Assembly: GCA_965205785.1 (NCBI GenBank)
Contig: OZ242188.1
Coordinates: forward strand, 682,001-746,000
From: BJGV01 sp965205785
GTDB lineage: Bacteria > Pseudomonadota > Gammaproteobacteria > Burkholderiales > Nitrosomonadaceae
Length of the DNA: 64,000 nt
Reading direction: 5' to 3'
In this document: one piece after another, positions 7,852 to 17,459 of the stretch
Numbering within the stretch: the first letter of the stretch is position 1
Layout of the letters: the number at the start of each line of letters is the position of its first letter
The notes under the pieces: generated by a model
Told to the model about the DNA's origin: nothing
What the model saw: only the letters and a program-made list of their open reading frames with translations
Databases searched by the model: none
Program-made: the position numbers and the translations under genes

Positions 7852-9525
7852 TTAATCTGTTGTTGCTCCTTTACTGGCAGTGGAAACTAATTTTGCATAT
7901 TTTGCCAGCACTCCCCGTGTATAGCGTGGTTCAGGTGGCCGCCACTTCGCACGGCGACTAGTTATTTCTTCCTCAGAAACATTTAACTGTAACAGTCTAT
8001 TTTCTGCATCTATGGTGATTGAGTCTCCCTCATGCACCAATGCAATGACGCCGCCAACAAAAGCTTCAGGAGCAACATGCCCAACAACCATACCGTATGT
8101 GCCGCCGGAAAAACGGCCGTCGGTGATAAGCCCTACTGAATCCCCAAGTCCCTCACCAATTAGAGCTGAAGTAGGCGAGAGCATTTCACGCATACCTGGA
8201 CCGCCCTTTGGGCCTTCATAGCGTATTACTACTATATCCCCAGGCTGAATTTTTCGCGCCACTATGGCGGCCATACAACTTTCTTCTGATTCAAAAATCT
8301 TTGCAGGACCAGTTATTTTTGGAGTTTTTACTCCGGTAATTTTTGCCACACAACCCTCAGTAGAAAGGTTACCCTTAAGTATGGCAAGATGTCCCTGCTC
8401 ATACAAAGGATTGTCCCATTGCCGTATAACATCTTGATCTTTACTTGGAGTTTTAGGAATATCCTTCAGTATCTCAGAAACAGTCTGACCACTAATAGTA
8501 AGACAGTCTCCATGCAACAAATCATGCTCAAGTAATATTTTCATTACTTGAGGAATGCCGCCTGCAGTATGTAAATCAGTAGCAACGTAGCGTCCCGAAG
8601 GCTTTAAATCACACAGCACAGGAACTTTGCCACGTATTTGCTCAAAATCATTAATTGAAAGTTCTACTCCTGCCGCATGTGCGATTGCAAGAAAATGTAA
8701 AACTGCATTAGTTGAACCACCTACTGCCATAATAACAGCAATAACGTTCTCAATTGATTTCCTAGTGATAATGTCACGTGGCAATATTTGGTTCTTAATT
8801 GCATTAACTAATACTTCTGCAGAACGAACGGCACTCTTACGCTTTTCCTCATCTGTTGCAGCCATAGTTGAAGAAAAGGGTAAACTCATTCCCATTACCT
8901 CAAATGCAGATGACATGGTGTTTGCAGTAAACATACCTCCGCATGAACCAGCACCAGGACAGGCATGACGCTCAACTTCAAGCAATTCTTGCTCATCAAT
9001 ATTATTTGCTATGTATTGCCCTACTGCTTCAAAAGCACTAACAATAGTTAAGTCGCGTCCTTTATATTTACCCGGTTTGATCGTGCCACCATAAACAAAA
9101 ATGGATGGAATATTCATCCTTGCTATTGCAATCATTGCGCCAGGCATATTCTTGTCACAGCCACCAATGGTGATTACACCATCCATACTCTCTGCCTGTA
9201 CTGCAGTCTCAATGGAATCTGCAATAACTTCGCGGGATACCAATGAGTATTTCATTCCCTCTGTCCCCATTGAAATGCCATCAGATACAGTAATAGTGCC
9301 AAATATTTGTGGCATTGCACCAGCCTGCTTCAATGCCTTTTCAACATCTGTCGCCAACTCATTTAACCCCATATTACAAGGTGTAATAGTTGAGAAACCG
9401 TTAGCCACACCTACTATGGGCTTTTCAAAATCTTTGTCACCAAAACCTACAGCTCTAAGCATGGCACGATTTGGGGAACGTTGCGTACCTTTAGTTATAG
9501 CCTGGCTACGCTTGTTATCTGACAT
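7852..9525 (-). CDS. ilvD: Dihydroxy-acid dehydratase
   Basis: IlvD dehydrates 2,3-dihydroxy-3-methyl acids to 2-oxo acids in valine, isoleucine and leucine synthesis. The 557-residue sequence holds the Fe-S ligand motifs GGCDKNMPGAM near residue 124 and CPGAGSCGGMFTANTM near residue 191, plus the C-terminal GRFSGGTYGMVVGH. AGGAGA lies about five bases before the ATG. It is transcribed away from lgt, with about 110 bases between the two starts. A single ilvA is also present further on, but no ilvBHC cluster. Confidence 0.96.
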   Translation of the reverse strand: MSDNKRSQAITKGTQRSPNRAMLRAVGFGDKDFEKPIVGVANGFSTITPCNMGLNELATDVEKALKQAGAMPQIFGTITVSDGISMGTEGMKYSLVSREVIADSIETAVQAESMDGVITIGGCDKNMPGAMIAIARMNIPSIFVYGGTIKPGKYKGRDLTIVSAFEAVGQYIANNIDEQELLEVERHACPGAGSCGGMFTANTMSSAFEVMGMSLPFSSTMAATDEEKRKSAVRSAEVLVNAIKNQILPRDIITRKSIENVIAVIMAVGGSTNAVLHFLAIAHAAGVELSINDFEQIRGKVPVLCDLKPSGRYVATDLHTAGGIPQVMKILLEHDLLHGDCLTISGQTVSEILKDIPKTPSKDQDVIRQWDNPLYEQGHLAILKGNLSTEGCVAKITGVKTPKITGPAKIFESEESCMAAIVARKIQPGDIVVIRYEGPKGGPGMREMLSPTSALIGEGLGDSVGLITDGRFSGGTYGMVVGHVAPEAFVGGVIALVHEGDSITIDAENRLLQLNVSEEEITSRRAKWRPPEPRYTRGVLAKYAKLVSTASKGATTD

Positions 9526-9607
9526 GATTTCTCCTAGGAAATATATAAATTTTTAGCTGCGAGTTCTCTCTTGTATGTGTTTAACATCGCAGAAAACTCG
9601 CTTGCCG

Positions 9608-9613
9608 TATAAT
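9608..9613 (+). promoter_or_regulatory. Probable -10 box of lgt
   Basis: A perfect TATAAT occurs 25 bases before the lgt ATG in the gap divergent from ilvD. No good -35 is visible at 16-18 bases upstream, so only the -10 is claimed. The leader would be very short. Confidence 0.45.
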
Positions 9614-9638
9614 CTATATTTTACAGTAAAAAAAGCTG

Positions 9639-10433
9639 ATGCCTATGCTCGTTCATCCACAATTTGATCCTGTTGCCATTTATCTTGGACCGCTTTCTAT
9701 TCACTGGTATGGACTGATGTATCTACTTGGCTTTTTACTGTTCATGCTGTTGGGGCGCTATCGTATCAAACATAATCCGCAAAGTACCTTGAACAACACA
9801 ATACTTGATGATCTTCTATTTTATGGAATGCTAGGAGTAATTTTTGGTGGTCGTTTAGGACATGTATTTTTTTATCAATTCGACTACTATTTGCAACAAC
9901 CACTAGAAATTTTTGCAGTTTGGAAAGGCGGTATGTCATTCCATGGAGGTTTTCTAGGCGTTATTACCGCAATGGCAATATTGGCACATAAATATAAATT
10001 GCAATGGTTAGCTGTTACAGACTTCATTGCACCACTAGTACCATTAGGACTGGGTGCAGGTCGTATAGGTAATTTTATTAACGCTGAGCTATGGGGACGA
10101 CCAACCGATGTACCCTGGGGAATGGTATTTCCCAACGTGGATACGTTCCCACGTCATCCTTCCCAGATTTATGAATTTGCGCTTGAAGGCTTAGTATTCT
10201 TTCTGCTGTTATGGGTTTATTCAGCAAACCCAAAACCAGTTGGTGCTGTCTCTGGAATGTTCCTGATTGGCTATGGCTTATTCCGTTCAGTTGCTGAATT
10301 TTTCCGTGAACCTGAAGATGGCTTTATGGGTGTACTTACACTGGGTATTAGTATGGGACAATGGCTTTCTCTACCAATGATCATTGTAGGAGTATGGATG
10401 ATAGTTTGGACTAATAAAAAACAGGCCCACTAA
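9639..10433 (+). CDS. lgt: Phosphatidylglycerol-prolipoprotein diacylglyceryl transferase
   Basis: Lgt attaches diacylglycerol to the lipobox cysteine of prolipoproteins in the inner membrane; several lipoproteins in this window are expected clients. The 264-residue multi-pass protein begins (MP)MLVHPQFDPVAIYLGP and has HWYGLMYLLGF, SFHGGFLG near residue 105 and the signature GAGRIGNFINAELWGR near residue 140. Homologues usually start at the second Met (9645), so the true start may be two codons later. Neither ATG has a strong ribosome binding site. Confidence 0.95.
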   Translation: MPMLVHPQFDPVAIYLGPLSIHWYGLMYLLGFLLFMLLGRYRIKHNPQSTLNNTILDDLLFYGMLGVIFGGRLGHVFFYQFDYYLQQPLEIFAVWKGGMSFHGGFLGVITAMAILAHKYKLQWLAVTDFIAPLVPLGLGAGRIGNFINAELWGRPTDVPWGMVFPNVDTFPRHPSQIYEFALEGLVFFLLLWVYSANPKPVGAVSGMFLIGYGLFRSVAEFFREPEDGFMGVLTLGISMGQWLSLPMIIVGVWMIVWTNKKQAH

Positions 10434-10476
10434 ATAAAATGAGAAACTAAAACCTTAAATAAAGTATATCTTGCTA

Positions 10477-11451
10477 CTACGTCACCAGTACAATTTTTCC
10501 AGTTACTCTGCGTTGTATTATATCCTCCAGAGCTAGATTTGCCTGTTCTAAAGGATAAACTTTCGATACTAATGGATCTAGCCTACCTTGCAAAAACCAT
10601 GAAATTAAATCTTGCAATACACAAATATATGTTTCTTTTTCTCGTCGAATAAAATCACTCCAGAATACGCCAACAACAGAATTACCCTTAAGCAATGGAA
10701 GATTTAGAGCAATCCTGGGAATTTTCCCGCTAGCAAATCCCATTACCATATATCTCCCTTTCCAACCAGTACAACGCAATGCCTTCTCAGTGATCTCACC
10801 TCCGACAGGATCACAGACTATATCTACTCCCTTACCGTTCGTAATTTTACTAATTACAGAACGAAAATCCTGAGTAGAGTAATTGATTAATTCATCTGCA
10901 CCAGACTTCTTGCACACCATCAGCTTGTCATCAGTCGAAGCTGAAGCAATTACTCGTGCGCCCATTATTTTTCCAAGCTCTACTGCTGCAAGTCCCACTC
11001 CCCCTGCAGCCCCAAGCACTAGAAGTGTCTCTCCAGATTCAAGTTGGGCTCTATGTTTAAGTGCATAATAAGAAGTTCCATATGTCATGATAAAACCTGA
11101 AGCAATTTTAAAATCCATCTTCTCCGGTATATGAAAAATCTTATCGGCTGGCACTGATACTTCTTCTGAAAAGCCTCCACTTCTGATAAAAGCAAAAACA
11201 CGGTCTCCGACTGCAATGCCAGTTACATCCGAACCCACATCTTTAACTACACCAGCAATTTCAGCTCCTGGTGAAAATGGCAAATCAGGCTGATATTGAT
11301 ACTTACCTTGAATAATTAAAGTATCAGGGAAATTGACGCCACAGGCTTTTACACTAACAATTACATGAGCGTTACTTACCTTTGGTGAAGGAATATCTTC
11401 AACTATGAGACTCTCAGGCAAACCAAACCGTTTACATAAAACTGCTTTCAT
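10477..11451 (-). CDS. NADPH:quinone oxidoreductase-like MDR family protein
   Basis: This is a 324-residue zinc-free medium-chain dehydrogenase/reductase of the quinone reductase type. Visible features are the GroES-like N-terminal half (residues ~25-120, PGAEIAGVVKDVGS) and a Rossmann half with GAAGGVGLAAVELGK near residue 150, followed by ARVIASAS. Structural zinc cysteines are absent, as expected. The substrate is unknown; relatives reduce quinones or enones. It is convergent with lgt and divergent from the cupin gene. Confidence 0.85.
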   Translation of the reverse strand: MKAVLCKRFGLPESLIVEDIPSPKVSNAHVIVSVKACGVNFPDTLIIQGKYQYQPDLPFSPGAEIAGVVKDVGSDVTGIAVGDRVFAFIRSGGFSEEVSVPADKIFHIPEKMDFKIASGFIMTYGTSYYALKHRAQLESGETLLVLGAAGGVGLAAVELGKIMGARVIASASTDDKLMVCKKSGADELINYSTQDFRSVISKITNGKGVDIVCDPVGGEITEKALRCTGWKGRYMVMGFASGKIPRIALNLPLLKGNSVVGVFWSDFIRREKETYICVLQDLISWFLQGRLDPLVSKVYPLEQANLALEDIIQRRVTGKIVLVT

Positions 11452-11645
11452 TTTATCTTACCAAGACTATCAAGAATTAAGTGAAATTATTTATTTTAAT
11501 TCTATTCTACGATATAAATCGTTGTACATTGTAATTACTGTTTATGTTTTATATAACTCATTTTTGAGATATTAATCCCTGAAACCGCTATACTTGTAAT
11601 TTCAAAATTTCAGTACTAAATAAAGTAAGAATTGGAGACTTAGAT

Positions 11646-12056
11646 ATGTCAAAAAATAACATTGATACAAACAGTAAAGTAACATCTGAAACCAGTGCCA
11701 TTTGGGAAAACCATGTCTCTGCTCCAAATACTCCAGATGGCCTTACCTTAAGAACCACATTCCCTACCAATCCTGACGGGGTTGAAGTAATGTTAGAAAA
11801 ATGGGAAGCAGGTACTGAAGAACCACCACATTCGCACCCAGGTGATGATATGACTGTTGTTATTGAAGGTAAAATGTCTATCCAGTTCTTTACAAATGGT
11901 CCTACTGGACTAGTTCCTGACGGAGACCGCATTTTCTTATGTAAGGGAGAAACTGGTTATATTAAGGCCGAAAGAATTCATGACGCTAAATATATCGAGA
12001 AATGTAAACTTGTGTACGTTCATGATAAAGCCTTTGGTTTTACAGCGCATAATTAA
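11646..12056 (+). CDS. Small cupin-domain protein
   Basis: This is a 136-residue single-domain cupin. Conserved motif 1 is seen as EEPPHSHPGDDMTVVIEG near residues 57-74, with metal-binding His residues, and motif 2 as RIHDAKYIEKCKLVYVHD near the C-terminus. GGAG lies eight bases before the ATG. It has no signal peptide, so it should be cytoplasmic. The reaction cannot be assigned. The M48 lipoprotein gene starts 49 bases after its stop and may be co-transcribed. Confidence 0.8.
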   Translation: MSKNNIDTNSKVTSETSAIWENHVSAPNTPDGLTLRTTFPTNPDGVEVMLEKWEAGTEEPPHSHPGDDMTVVIEGKMSIQFFTNGPTGLVPDGDRIFLCKGETGYIKAERIHDAKYIEKCKLVYVHDKAFGFTAHN

Positions 12057-12105
12057 TCAATTGCCAGAACAATATGTAAAGCCTATTTTTTTGAGGAAGG
12101 TTGAA

Positions 12106-12918
12106 ATGTCGAAAAAATTATTTCTTTTGTCGCTGATTATTGTGCTAGCCGCCTGTCAGACAGTTAATACAACTGGCGGAGGTAGGGTTGGTGTCAACCG
12201 CACACAATATATGTTTAGTGGTTTATCAGAAAGACAGGTACAAGCCTCTGCAGCCACAGCTTACCAACAAGAGATAACTAAAGCTAAACAGAAAGGCATG
12301 CTGAATCAGAATAAGAAGCAATATGCTCGGGTTAAGATGATCGCAAATAGATTAATTCCACATACAGCAGTTTTTCGTCAAGATGCGCTTAACTGGGCTT
12401 GGGAAGTAAATGTCCAGAACAACGATCAGCTAAATGCATACTGCATGCCAGGTGGAAAAATTATGGTCTATTCGGGGATCATACAAAAACTTAATTTAAA
12501 TGATGATGAACTTGCTGCTGTTATGGGCCATGAAATTGCCCATGCACTTCGTGAACATGGACGCGAACGCATGTCGCAACAAATGGGTCAACAAGCTATT
12601 GTGGGTGTAGGCGCGGTAGCGTTAGGACTGGGGACACAAAGTGCCGCACTAGCAGGCATGGTTGCTAATGTAACTTTTGGCTTACCACATAGCCGTACCA
12701 ATGAAACCGAAGCAGATATAATAGGTCTTGAACTTATGGCTCGTGCTGGATACAATCCAAATGCAGCCGCTAACGTATGGAGAAAGATGGGAGCAGCATC
12801 CAAAAATAGCCCACCAGAATTCCTAAGCACCCATCCTTCTGGTCCATCACGTATTAGAGATCTAAATAAGAATGTGCCCAGGGTAATGCCTTTATACCGA
12901 TCAGCAAAAAAATACTAA
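12106..12918 (+). CDS. Lipoprotein M48-family zinc metallopeptidase (LoiP-like)
   Basis: The 270-residue protein has a lipoprotein signal peptide (MSKKLFLLSLIIVLAAC, lipobox LAAC, Cys17) and an M48 peptidase domain. HEIAH sits in AVMGHEIAHALREHG, and the third zinc ligand is the Glu in NETEADIIGLELM. I chose the ATG at 12106 because it gives the lipobox signal peptide and has GGAAGG just upstream. An open frame extends further upstream into the cupin gene but is not needed. Such proteins act in periplasmic or outer-membrane protein quality control. Confidence 0.92.
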   Translation: MSKKLFLLSLIIVLAACQTVNTTGGGRVGVNRTQYMFSGLSERQVQASAATAYQQEITKAKQKGMLNQNKKQYARVKMIANRLIPHTAVFRQDALNWAWEVNVQNNDQLNAYCMPGGKIMVYSGIIQKLNLNDDELAAVMGHEIAHALREHGRERMSQQMGQQAIVGVGAVALGLGTQSAALAGMVANVTFGLPHSRTNETEADIIGLELMARAGYNPNAAANVWRKMGAASKNSPPEFLSTHPSGPSRIRDLNKNVPRVMPLYRSAKKY

Positions 12919-12955
12919 TCTATAATTTTAAAAACTATTTTATATTTAATAATAG

Positions 12956-13168
12956 GTGAAAAATCCCTTTCTATTAGAGAATAGTCTTTACATTCGTGTT
13001 ACTCGTACGAGTTTAATGTTAATTCTGACTTCAATACTTTCTGGTTGCTGCTGTCTTTGGTATGTAGATGTAAATGAACCAGAAGTTTATAGCAACCATA
13101 AAAGTAAAGCTATCACTGCACAAAACCCAGTTGACAAGAAAAAAGATTCCATAGAAAAAACTAAGTAG
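12956..13168 (+). CDS. Putative small lipoprotein
   Basis: A 70-codon frame from a GTG at 12956. Residues about 20-31 read LMLILTSILSGC, a convincing lipoprotein signal and lipobox, followed by two more Cys and a short Lys/Asp-rich tail. The true start is unclear: GTG 12956 has no proper Shine-Dalgarno, and the ATG at 13016 would leave only a 10-residue signal peptide without positive charge. It lies 37 bases after the M48 gene on the same strand. I do not recognise a family. Confidence 0.45.
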   Translation: MKNPFLLENSLYIRVTRTSLMLILTSILSGCCCLWYVDVNEPEVYSNHKSKAITAQNPVDKKKDSIEKTK

Positions 13169-13218
13169 AATGTTACTAGTTCTATTTACTATTTAACATA
13201 GTATTGAAAATGTCTTTG

Positions 13219-14259
13219 TCACCCAAGTATTTTCCAAATCATACTTTCTCCTGCCCGTAATGGAACTAAAGTTTCTCCTGCATATTTAAGTTCCATAGGT
13301 ATTTTCCAGCTCTCTTTTGTCAGTGTAATACTGTCTCTATTACGTGGTAATCTATAAAAATCTGCGCCAAAACAACTAGTAAATTCTTCTAATTTTCCTA
13401 GGGCACCTGCCTGCTCAAAAATTTCTGCATAAAGCTCAATAGCTGCATGAGAAGTATAAATACCAGCACAACCGCAATCTGATTCCTTGGCACTCTTAGA
13501 ATGAGGAGCACTGTCGGTTCCAAGAAAAAATTTTGGATTACCACTGATGGCGGCTTCGATCAAGGCCAAGTGATGAACTTCACGTTTAAGTACTGGGAGA
13601 CAATAGTAATGTGGATGGATTCCACCCTGGAAAATAGCATTACGATTAAATAGCAAATGATGAGCAGTAATAGTCGCACCAAAATTGCCTGATGCTCCCT
13701 TAACAAATTCAACTGCCTCTTTAGTAGTAATATGTTCTAATACAACTCTTAAACTTGGGAAGCGCTTCGTTATTGGAACCAAGACACTATCTATAAAAAT
13801 CTTTTCCCTATCAAAAACATCTACCTCTGTGTCATTTATTTCGCCATGCACTAACAAGGGCATACCTTCCTGCTCCATAGCTTCTAGTACAGAAAAGCAC
13901 TTAGCTATATCCGTGACCCCTTTATCAGAATATGTAGTAGCACAAGCAGGATAAAATTTTACTCCATGAATCATACCGCTTGCTTTAGCCTTTCTAATCT
14001 CAGAACGTTCTGTATTATCAGTAAGATATAGAGTCATTAACGGTTTAAATCTTTTCTGTGTATTTGTATCCAATGCGGAAGAAATACGAGCTCTGTACGC
14101 TAATGCTAGTTCAGTTGTTATTACTGGTGACTCGAGATTAGGCATTATAATAGCGCGGGCAAATCGCCTTACAGTGTCAGGTAACACTGCTCGCATTTGC
14201 TCACCATCCCTAAGATGTAAGTGCATATCATCCGGGCGAGTAAGTGTAATAGTATTCAA
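13219..14259 (-). CDS. pyrC: Dihydroorotase (class II)
   Basis: PyrC cyclises carbamoyl-aspartate to dihydroorotate in pyrimidine synthesis. The 346-residue sequence has the zinc motif HLHLRDGE near residue 13, the lysine that becomes carboxylated in GVKFYPA near residue 100, HGE near 137, LEHITT near 174 and GTDSAPHSKSAKE near 248. Only a TTG at 14259 is available as a start near the expected N-terminus, and its ribosome binding site is poor, so the start is provisional. Confidence 0.94.
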   Translation of the reverse strand: MNTITLTRPDDMHLHLRDGEQMRAVLPDTVRRFARAIIMPNLESPVITTELALAYRARISSALDTNTQKRFKPLMTLYLTDNTERSEIRKAKASGMIHGVKFYPACATTYSDKGVTDIAKCFSVLEAMEQEGMPLLVHGEINDTEVDVFDREKIFIDSVLVPITKRFPSLRVVLEHITTKEAVEFVKGASGNFGATITAHHLLFNRNAIFQGGIHPHYYCLPVLKREVHHLALIEAAISGNPKFFLGTDSAPHSKSAKESDCGCAGIYTSHAAIELYAEIFEQAGALGKLEEFTSCFGADFYRLPRNRDSITLTKESWKIPMELKYAGETLVPLRAGESMIWKILG

Positions 14260-14395
14260 ATTTATATGTGCCGTAATAATTTCTTCTATAGACTAGAATT
14301 GTATTCTAGCATGACGTTATTTTATAGCTTTAGACTTCGTATACCTGACACTGAAATTAGAACAACCTTTTGCTCTCTTTTAGGAAATACCATCC

Positions 14396-15019
14396 TTGAC
14401 GAATAAGAAAGGTCTAACTACTATTGACACAAGAAACTTACCACTGGATCCTATAATGTTAGATACAAAAACAGATAGCAATGAAAGTCTGGCCCCTGAA
14501 TTACAAACTTCCGGTTGGATCAACACATCAGAGTCAATTACATTTTCTTCATTACTTGGTAAGGTAGTCGTGCTACACGCTTTCCAAATATTGTGCCCGG
14601 GCTGCGTGCAAGTTGGTATTCCACAAACACAAAGAATTTACGAAGAGTTCGACCCAAAGAAAGTTGCTGTAATTGGTTTACATACTGTCTTTGAACATCA
14701 TTCCGTTATGGGCCGAGAGGCACTTGAAGTATTTGTGCATGAGTACCGACTTCGCTTTCCAATTGGTATAGACAAATACGGCGAACACGATCAGAGATTG
14801 CCGCTAACCATGCGTGCCTATCAAATGCAAGGAACCCCAACTCTTATTCTAATTGATAAGGTAGGAAAACTTCGTTTACACAAATTTGGTCATATAAGTG
14901 ATCTAACTCTTGGATACTCAATTGGAACATTATTATCTGAAAAAATAGCACCCACAGAGACACCCAAAAAATCACAAACAAATACTGATGTTTGTGATGA
15001 TAACGGGTGTAAAATCTGA
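14396..15019 (+). CDS. Thioredoxin-like redoxin protein with CPGC motif
   Basis: A 207-residue TlpA/AhpC-type redoxin. The active-site region ILCPGCVQVGIPQ near residue 73 has the order CPGC, not the CGPC of thioredoxin. GTPTLILIDKVGKLRLHKFGH near residue 148 supplies the cis-Pro and the following strands. It has no signal peptide. The C-terminal tail is Thr/Lys-rich and ends CDDNGCKI with two more cysteines. The start is a TTG with AGGA upstream; an ATG at 14456 is an alternative that keeps the whole domain. Confidence 0.78.
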   Translation: MTNKKGLTTIDTRNLPLDPIMLDTKTDSNESLAPELQTSGWINTSESITFSSLLGKVVVLHAFQILCPGCVQVGIPQTQRIYEEFDPKKVAVIGLHTVFEHHSVMGREALEVFVHEYRLRFPIGIDKYGEHDQRLPLTMRAYQMQGTPTLILIDKVGKLRLHKFGHISDLTLGYSIGTLLSEKIAPTETPKKSQTNTDVCDDNGCKI

Positions 15020-15064
15020 GCGGGATATATCAGAAATTTAAAAATTCCAGAATTTTTCTTGTTT

Positions 15065-16576
15065 CTAACCAAGAAACATTTTATAGGCCGGATTCTTACT
15101 CTCATCCCAATAACGATAGCCAAGCTGACCAAGAAACTCTTTAAATTTGGCATGATCTCCTGGTGGTACATCCATACCAACTAACACACGACCATAGTCA
15201 GTACCATGATTACGGTAATGAAATAAACTAATATTCCAATTATGACTCATACTATTTAAAAATTTCATCAGCGCACCGGGACGTGCTGGAAACTCAAAGC
15301 GATAAAGAATTTCATTTTTGACTCCGCTGGCATGCCCCCCAACTAAGTAGCGTATATGTAGTTTTGCCATTTCATTATCGCTAAGATCTTCAGTATGCAG
15401 CCCATTTCTCTCCAAACTTTGGATTAGTTTTTCTGTCTCATTACGATTCCTAACTGATACCCCAACAAATACACGCGCTTCTTTCGGATCATCATAGCGA
15501 TAGTTAAATTCAGTGATACTTTTCGTTCCCAACATAGCACAAAACTTCTTAAAGCTACCCGGCTTTTCAGGAATAGTTACTGACATTACTGCTTCACGTT
15601 GCTCACCTAATTCAGCTCGCTCGGAAACATGTCGTAATCGATCAAAATTCATATTAGCGCCCGAAGTCACTGCTACCATAGTTTTACCACGAGACTCTTC
15701 CCGAGAGCTATATAGTTTAGCTCCTGCAACTGAAAGTGCTCCTGAGGGTTCTAGCATAACGCGCGTGTCTTCAAACACATCCTTAATTGCGGCACAAATG
15801 GCATCAGTATCAACTAGAATGATTTCATCCACTAATTTGCGACAAAGACGAAAAGTTTCTTTCCCTACCTGCTTAATTGCTACGCCATCAGCAAATACCC
15901 CTACTTGAGCAAGTTTAACGCGGCGTCCTTTTTGTAATGATAGGTACATCGCATTTGCATCAACAGGCTCTACCCCAATAATCTTTATCTCCGGGTGTAA
16001 CCTTTTCATATATGCAGCAATACCGGAAATAAGCCCACCACCACCTACTGGAACAAATACAACATGAACAGGTCCAGCATACTGGCGTAAAATTTCCATT
16101 CCTATAGTTCCTTGTCCAGCAATAACATCAGGATCATCATAAGGATGAATAAAGGTTAGTTTCTTCTGTATTGAAAGTTTCGTTGCCTTAGCATAGGCTT
16201 CGTCAAAAGAATCTCCATGAAGAACTATATTTGCACCATATGCTTCAACTGCTTGTATTTTAATTTGTGGAGTGGTTACTGGCATTACGATTGTAGCTTT
16301 ACAATTTAACCTCTGTGCTACTAACGCAACCCCCTGCGCATGATTTCCAGCAGAAGCTGTTACAACACCTCTTTTAAGACTTTCGGGGGAGAGTTTACTC
16401 ATTTTATTATAGGCCCCGCGCAACTTAAATGAGAACACCTCCTGCATATCTTCACGCTTTAGTAGCAACTTATTTTTCATGCGCTTAGATAGGCCTGGCG
16501 CAAGTTCTAATGGGGTTTCTATTGCCACATCATAAACTTGAGCAGTAAGAATTTTTTCGAGATAATCAGTTTTCAT
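15065..16576 (-). CDS. ilvA: Threonine ammonia-lyase, biosynthetic
   Basis: IlvA converts threonine to 2-oxobutyrate, the first step of isoleucine synthesis. The 503-residue length indicates the allosteric biosynthetic form: a PLP-dependent catalytic domain with the Schiff-base lysine in SFKLRGAYNKM near residue 50 and the glycine loop VGGGGLISGIAAY near 177, then two ACT-like regulatory domains (about 325-500). It is convergent with the redoxin gene, with a 45-base gap. Confidence 0.95.
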   Translation of the reverse strand: MKTDYLEKILTAQVYDVAIETPLELAPGLSKRMKNKLLLKREDMQEVFSFKLRGAYNKMSKLSPESLKRGVVTASAGNHAQGVALVAQRLNCKATIVMPVTTPQIKIQAVEAYGANIVLHGDSFDEAYAKATKLSIQKKLTFIHPYDDPDVIAGQGTIGMEILRQYAGPVHVVFVPVGGGGLISGIAAYMKRLHPEIKIIGVEPVDANAMYLSLQKGRRVKLAQVGVFADGVAIKQVGKETFRLCRKLVDEIILVDTDAICAAIKDVFEDTRVMLEPSGALSVAGAKLYSSREESRGKTMVAVTSGANMNFDRLRHVSERAELGEQREAVMSVTIPEKPGSFKKFCAMLGTKSITEFNYRYDDPKEARVFVGVSVRNRNETEKLIQSLERNGLHTEDLSDNEMAKLHIRYLVGGHASGVKNEILYRFEFPARPGALMKFLNSMSHNWNISLFHYRNHGTDYGRVLVGMDVPPGDHAKFKEFLGQLGYRYWDESKNPAYKMFLG

Positions 16577-16718
16577 TTGTACAAAAAAATTAAGAGATCA
16601 CAAATATAAAAGAATTTTAGCATGCCAGAGCCTATGCTTAGTATAAGAGTTAATTGTTAAAATCTTCAGATAGAGCTATTCTAATGACTGAGACAGACTA
16701 TTTATGCATAGGTAAAAC

Positions 16719-17384
16719 ATGACCCAGACACAAGACGAACAAAAACGTGAAGTTGCCCAAGCTGCTATCCAACACATTCCTGTAGGTAGCATCGTAGGAG
16801 TAGGGACGGGCTCCACCGCGAATTACTTTATAGATGAACTGGCCAAGATCAAGCATAAAATTGATGGAGCAGTAGCAAGTTCAGATAATACAGCTCAGCG
16901 ACTCAAAAACCACAACATCGAAGTATTAGACCTAAATAACGTCAGTGAAATTCCTGTTTATGTAGATGGAGCAGATGAAGTTACAGAACATTTACACATG
17001 ATAAAAGGTGGCGGAGGAGCATTAACAAGAGAGAAAATTGTTGCCGCAACAGCAAAAAAATTTATTTGTGTTGCTGACGAGAGTAAACTGGTCAACGTAC
17101 TAGGAACATTCCCGTTGCCAGTAGAAGTTATCCCGATGGCGCGTAGCTATGTAGCTCGAGAAATAGTACATCTAGGTGGACACCCTGTTCTACGTGAAGG
17201 GTTTATTACTGACAATGGAAATGTGATTTTAGATGTGCATAATTTAAAAATTCTTAATCCGATTGAACTTGAAACTGATCTCAACCAAATAGCTGGTATC
17301 GTAACAAACGGCTTATTTGCAAAACGTGGCGCCAATGTATTACTACTTGGTACAGACAACGGTGTACGGACTATAGATATCTGA
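16719..17384 (+). CDS. rpiA: Ribose-5-phosphate isomerase A
   Basis: RpiA interconverts ribose-5-phosphate and ribulose-5-phosphate in the pentose phosphate and Calvin pathways. The 221-residue sequence shows the family motifs VGVGTGSTANYFIDEL near residue 27, ASSDNTAQRL near 53, VDGADEV near 81 and KGGGGALTREKIVA near 92. It is divergent from ilvA, with about 140 bases between the starts. Confidence 0.96.
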   Translation: MTQTQDEQKREVAQAAIQHIPVGSIVGVGTGSTANYFIDELAKIKHKIDGAVASSDNTAQRLKNHNIEVLDLNNVSEIPVYVDGADEVTEHLHMIKGGGGALTREKIVAATAKKFICVADESKLVNVLGTFPLPVEVIPMARSYVAREIVHLGGHPVLREGFITDNGNVILDVHNLKILNPIELETDLNQIAGIVTNGLFAKRGANVLLLGTDNGVRTIDI

Positions 17385-17459
17385 TTTGAGATATAACAAA
17401 ATTGTCACAATTTACGTATATTATTAATATAATTTTTTCTAGTAACCTAAAGGTGTGGG

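Noticed and set aside
11588..11932. Minus-strand ORF of 114 codons
   Set aside because: It is antisense to the cupin gene, which has a ribosome binding site and recognisable motifs.
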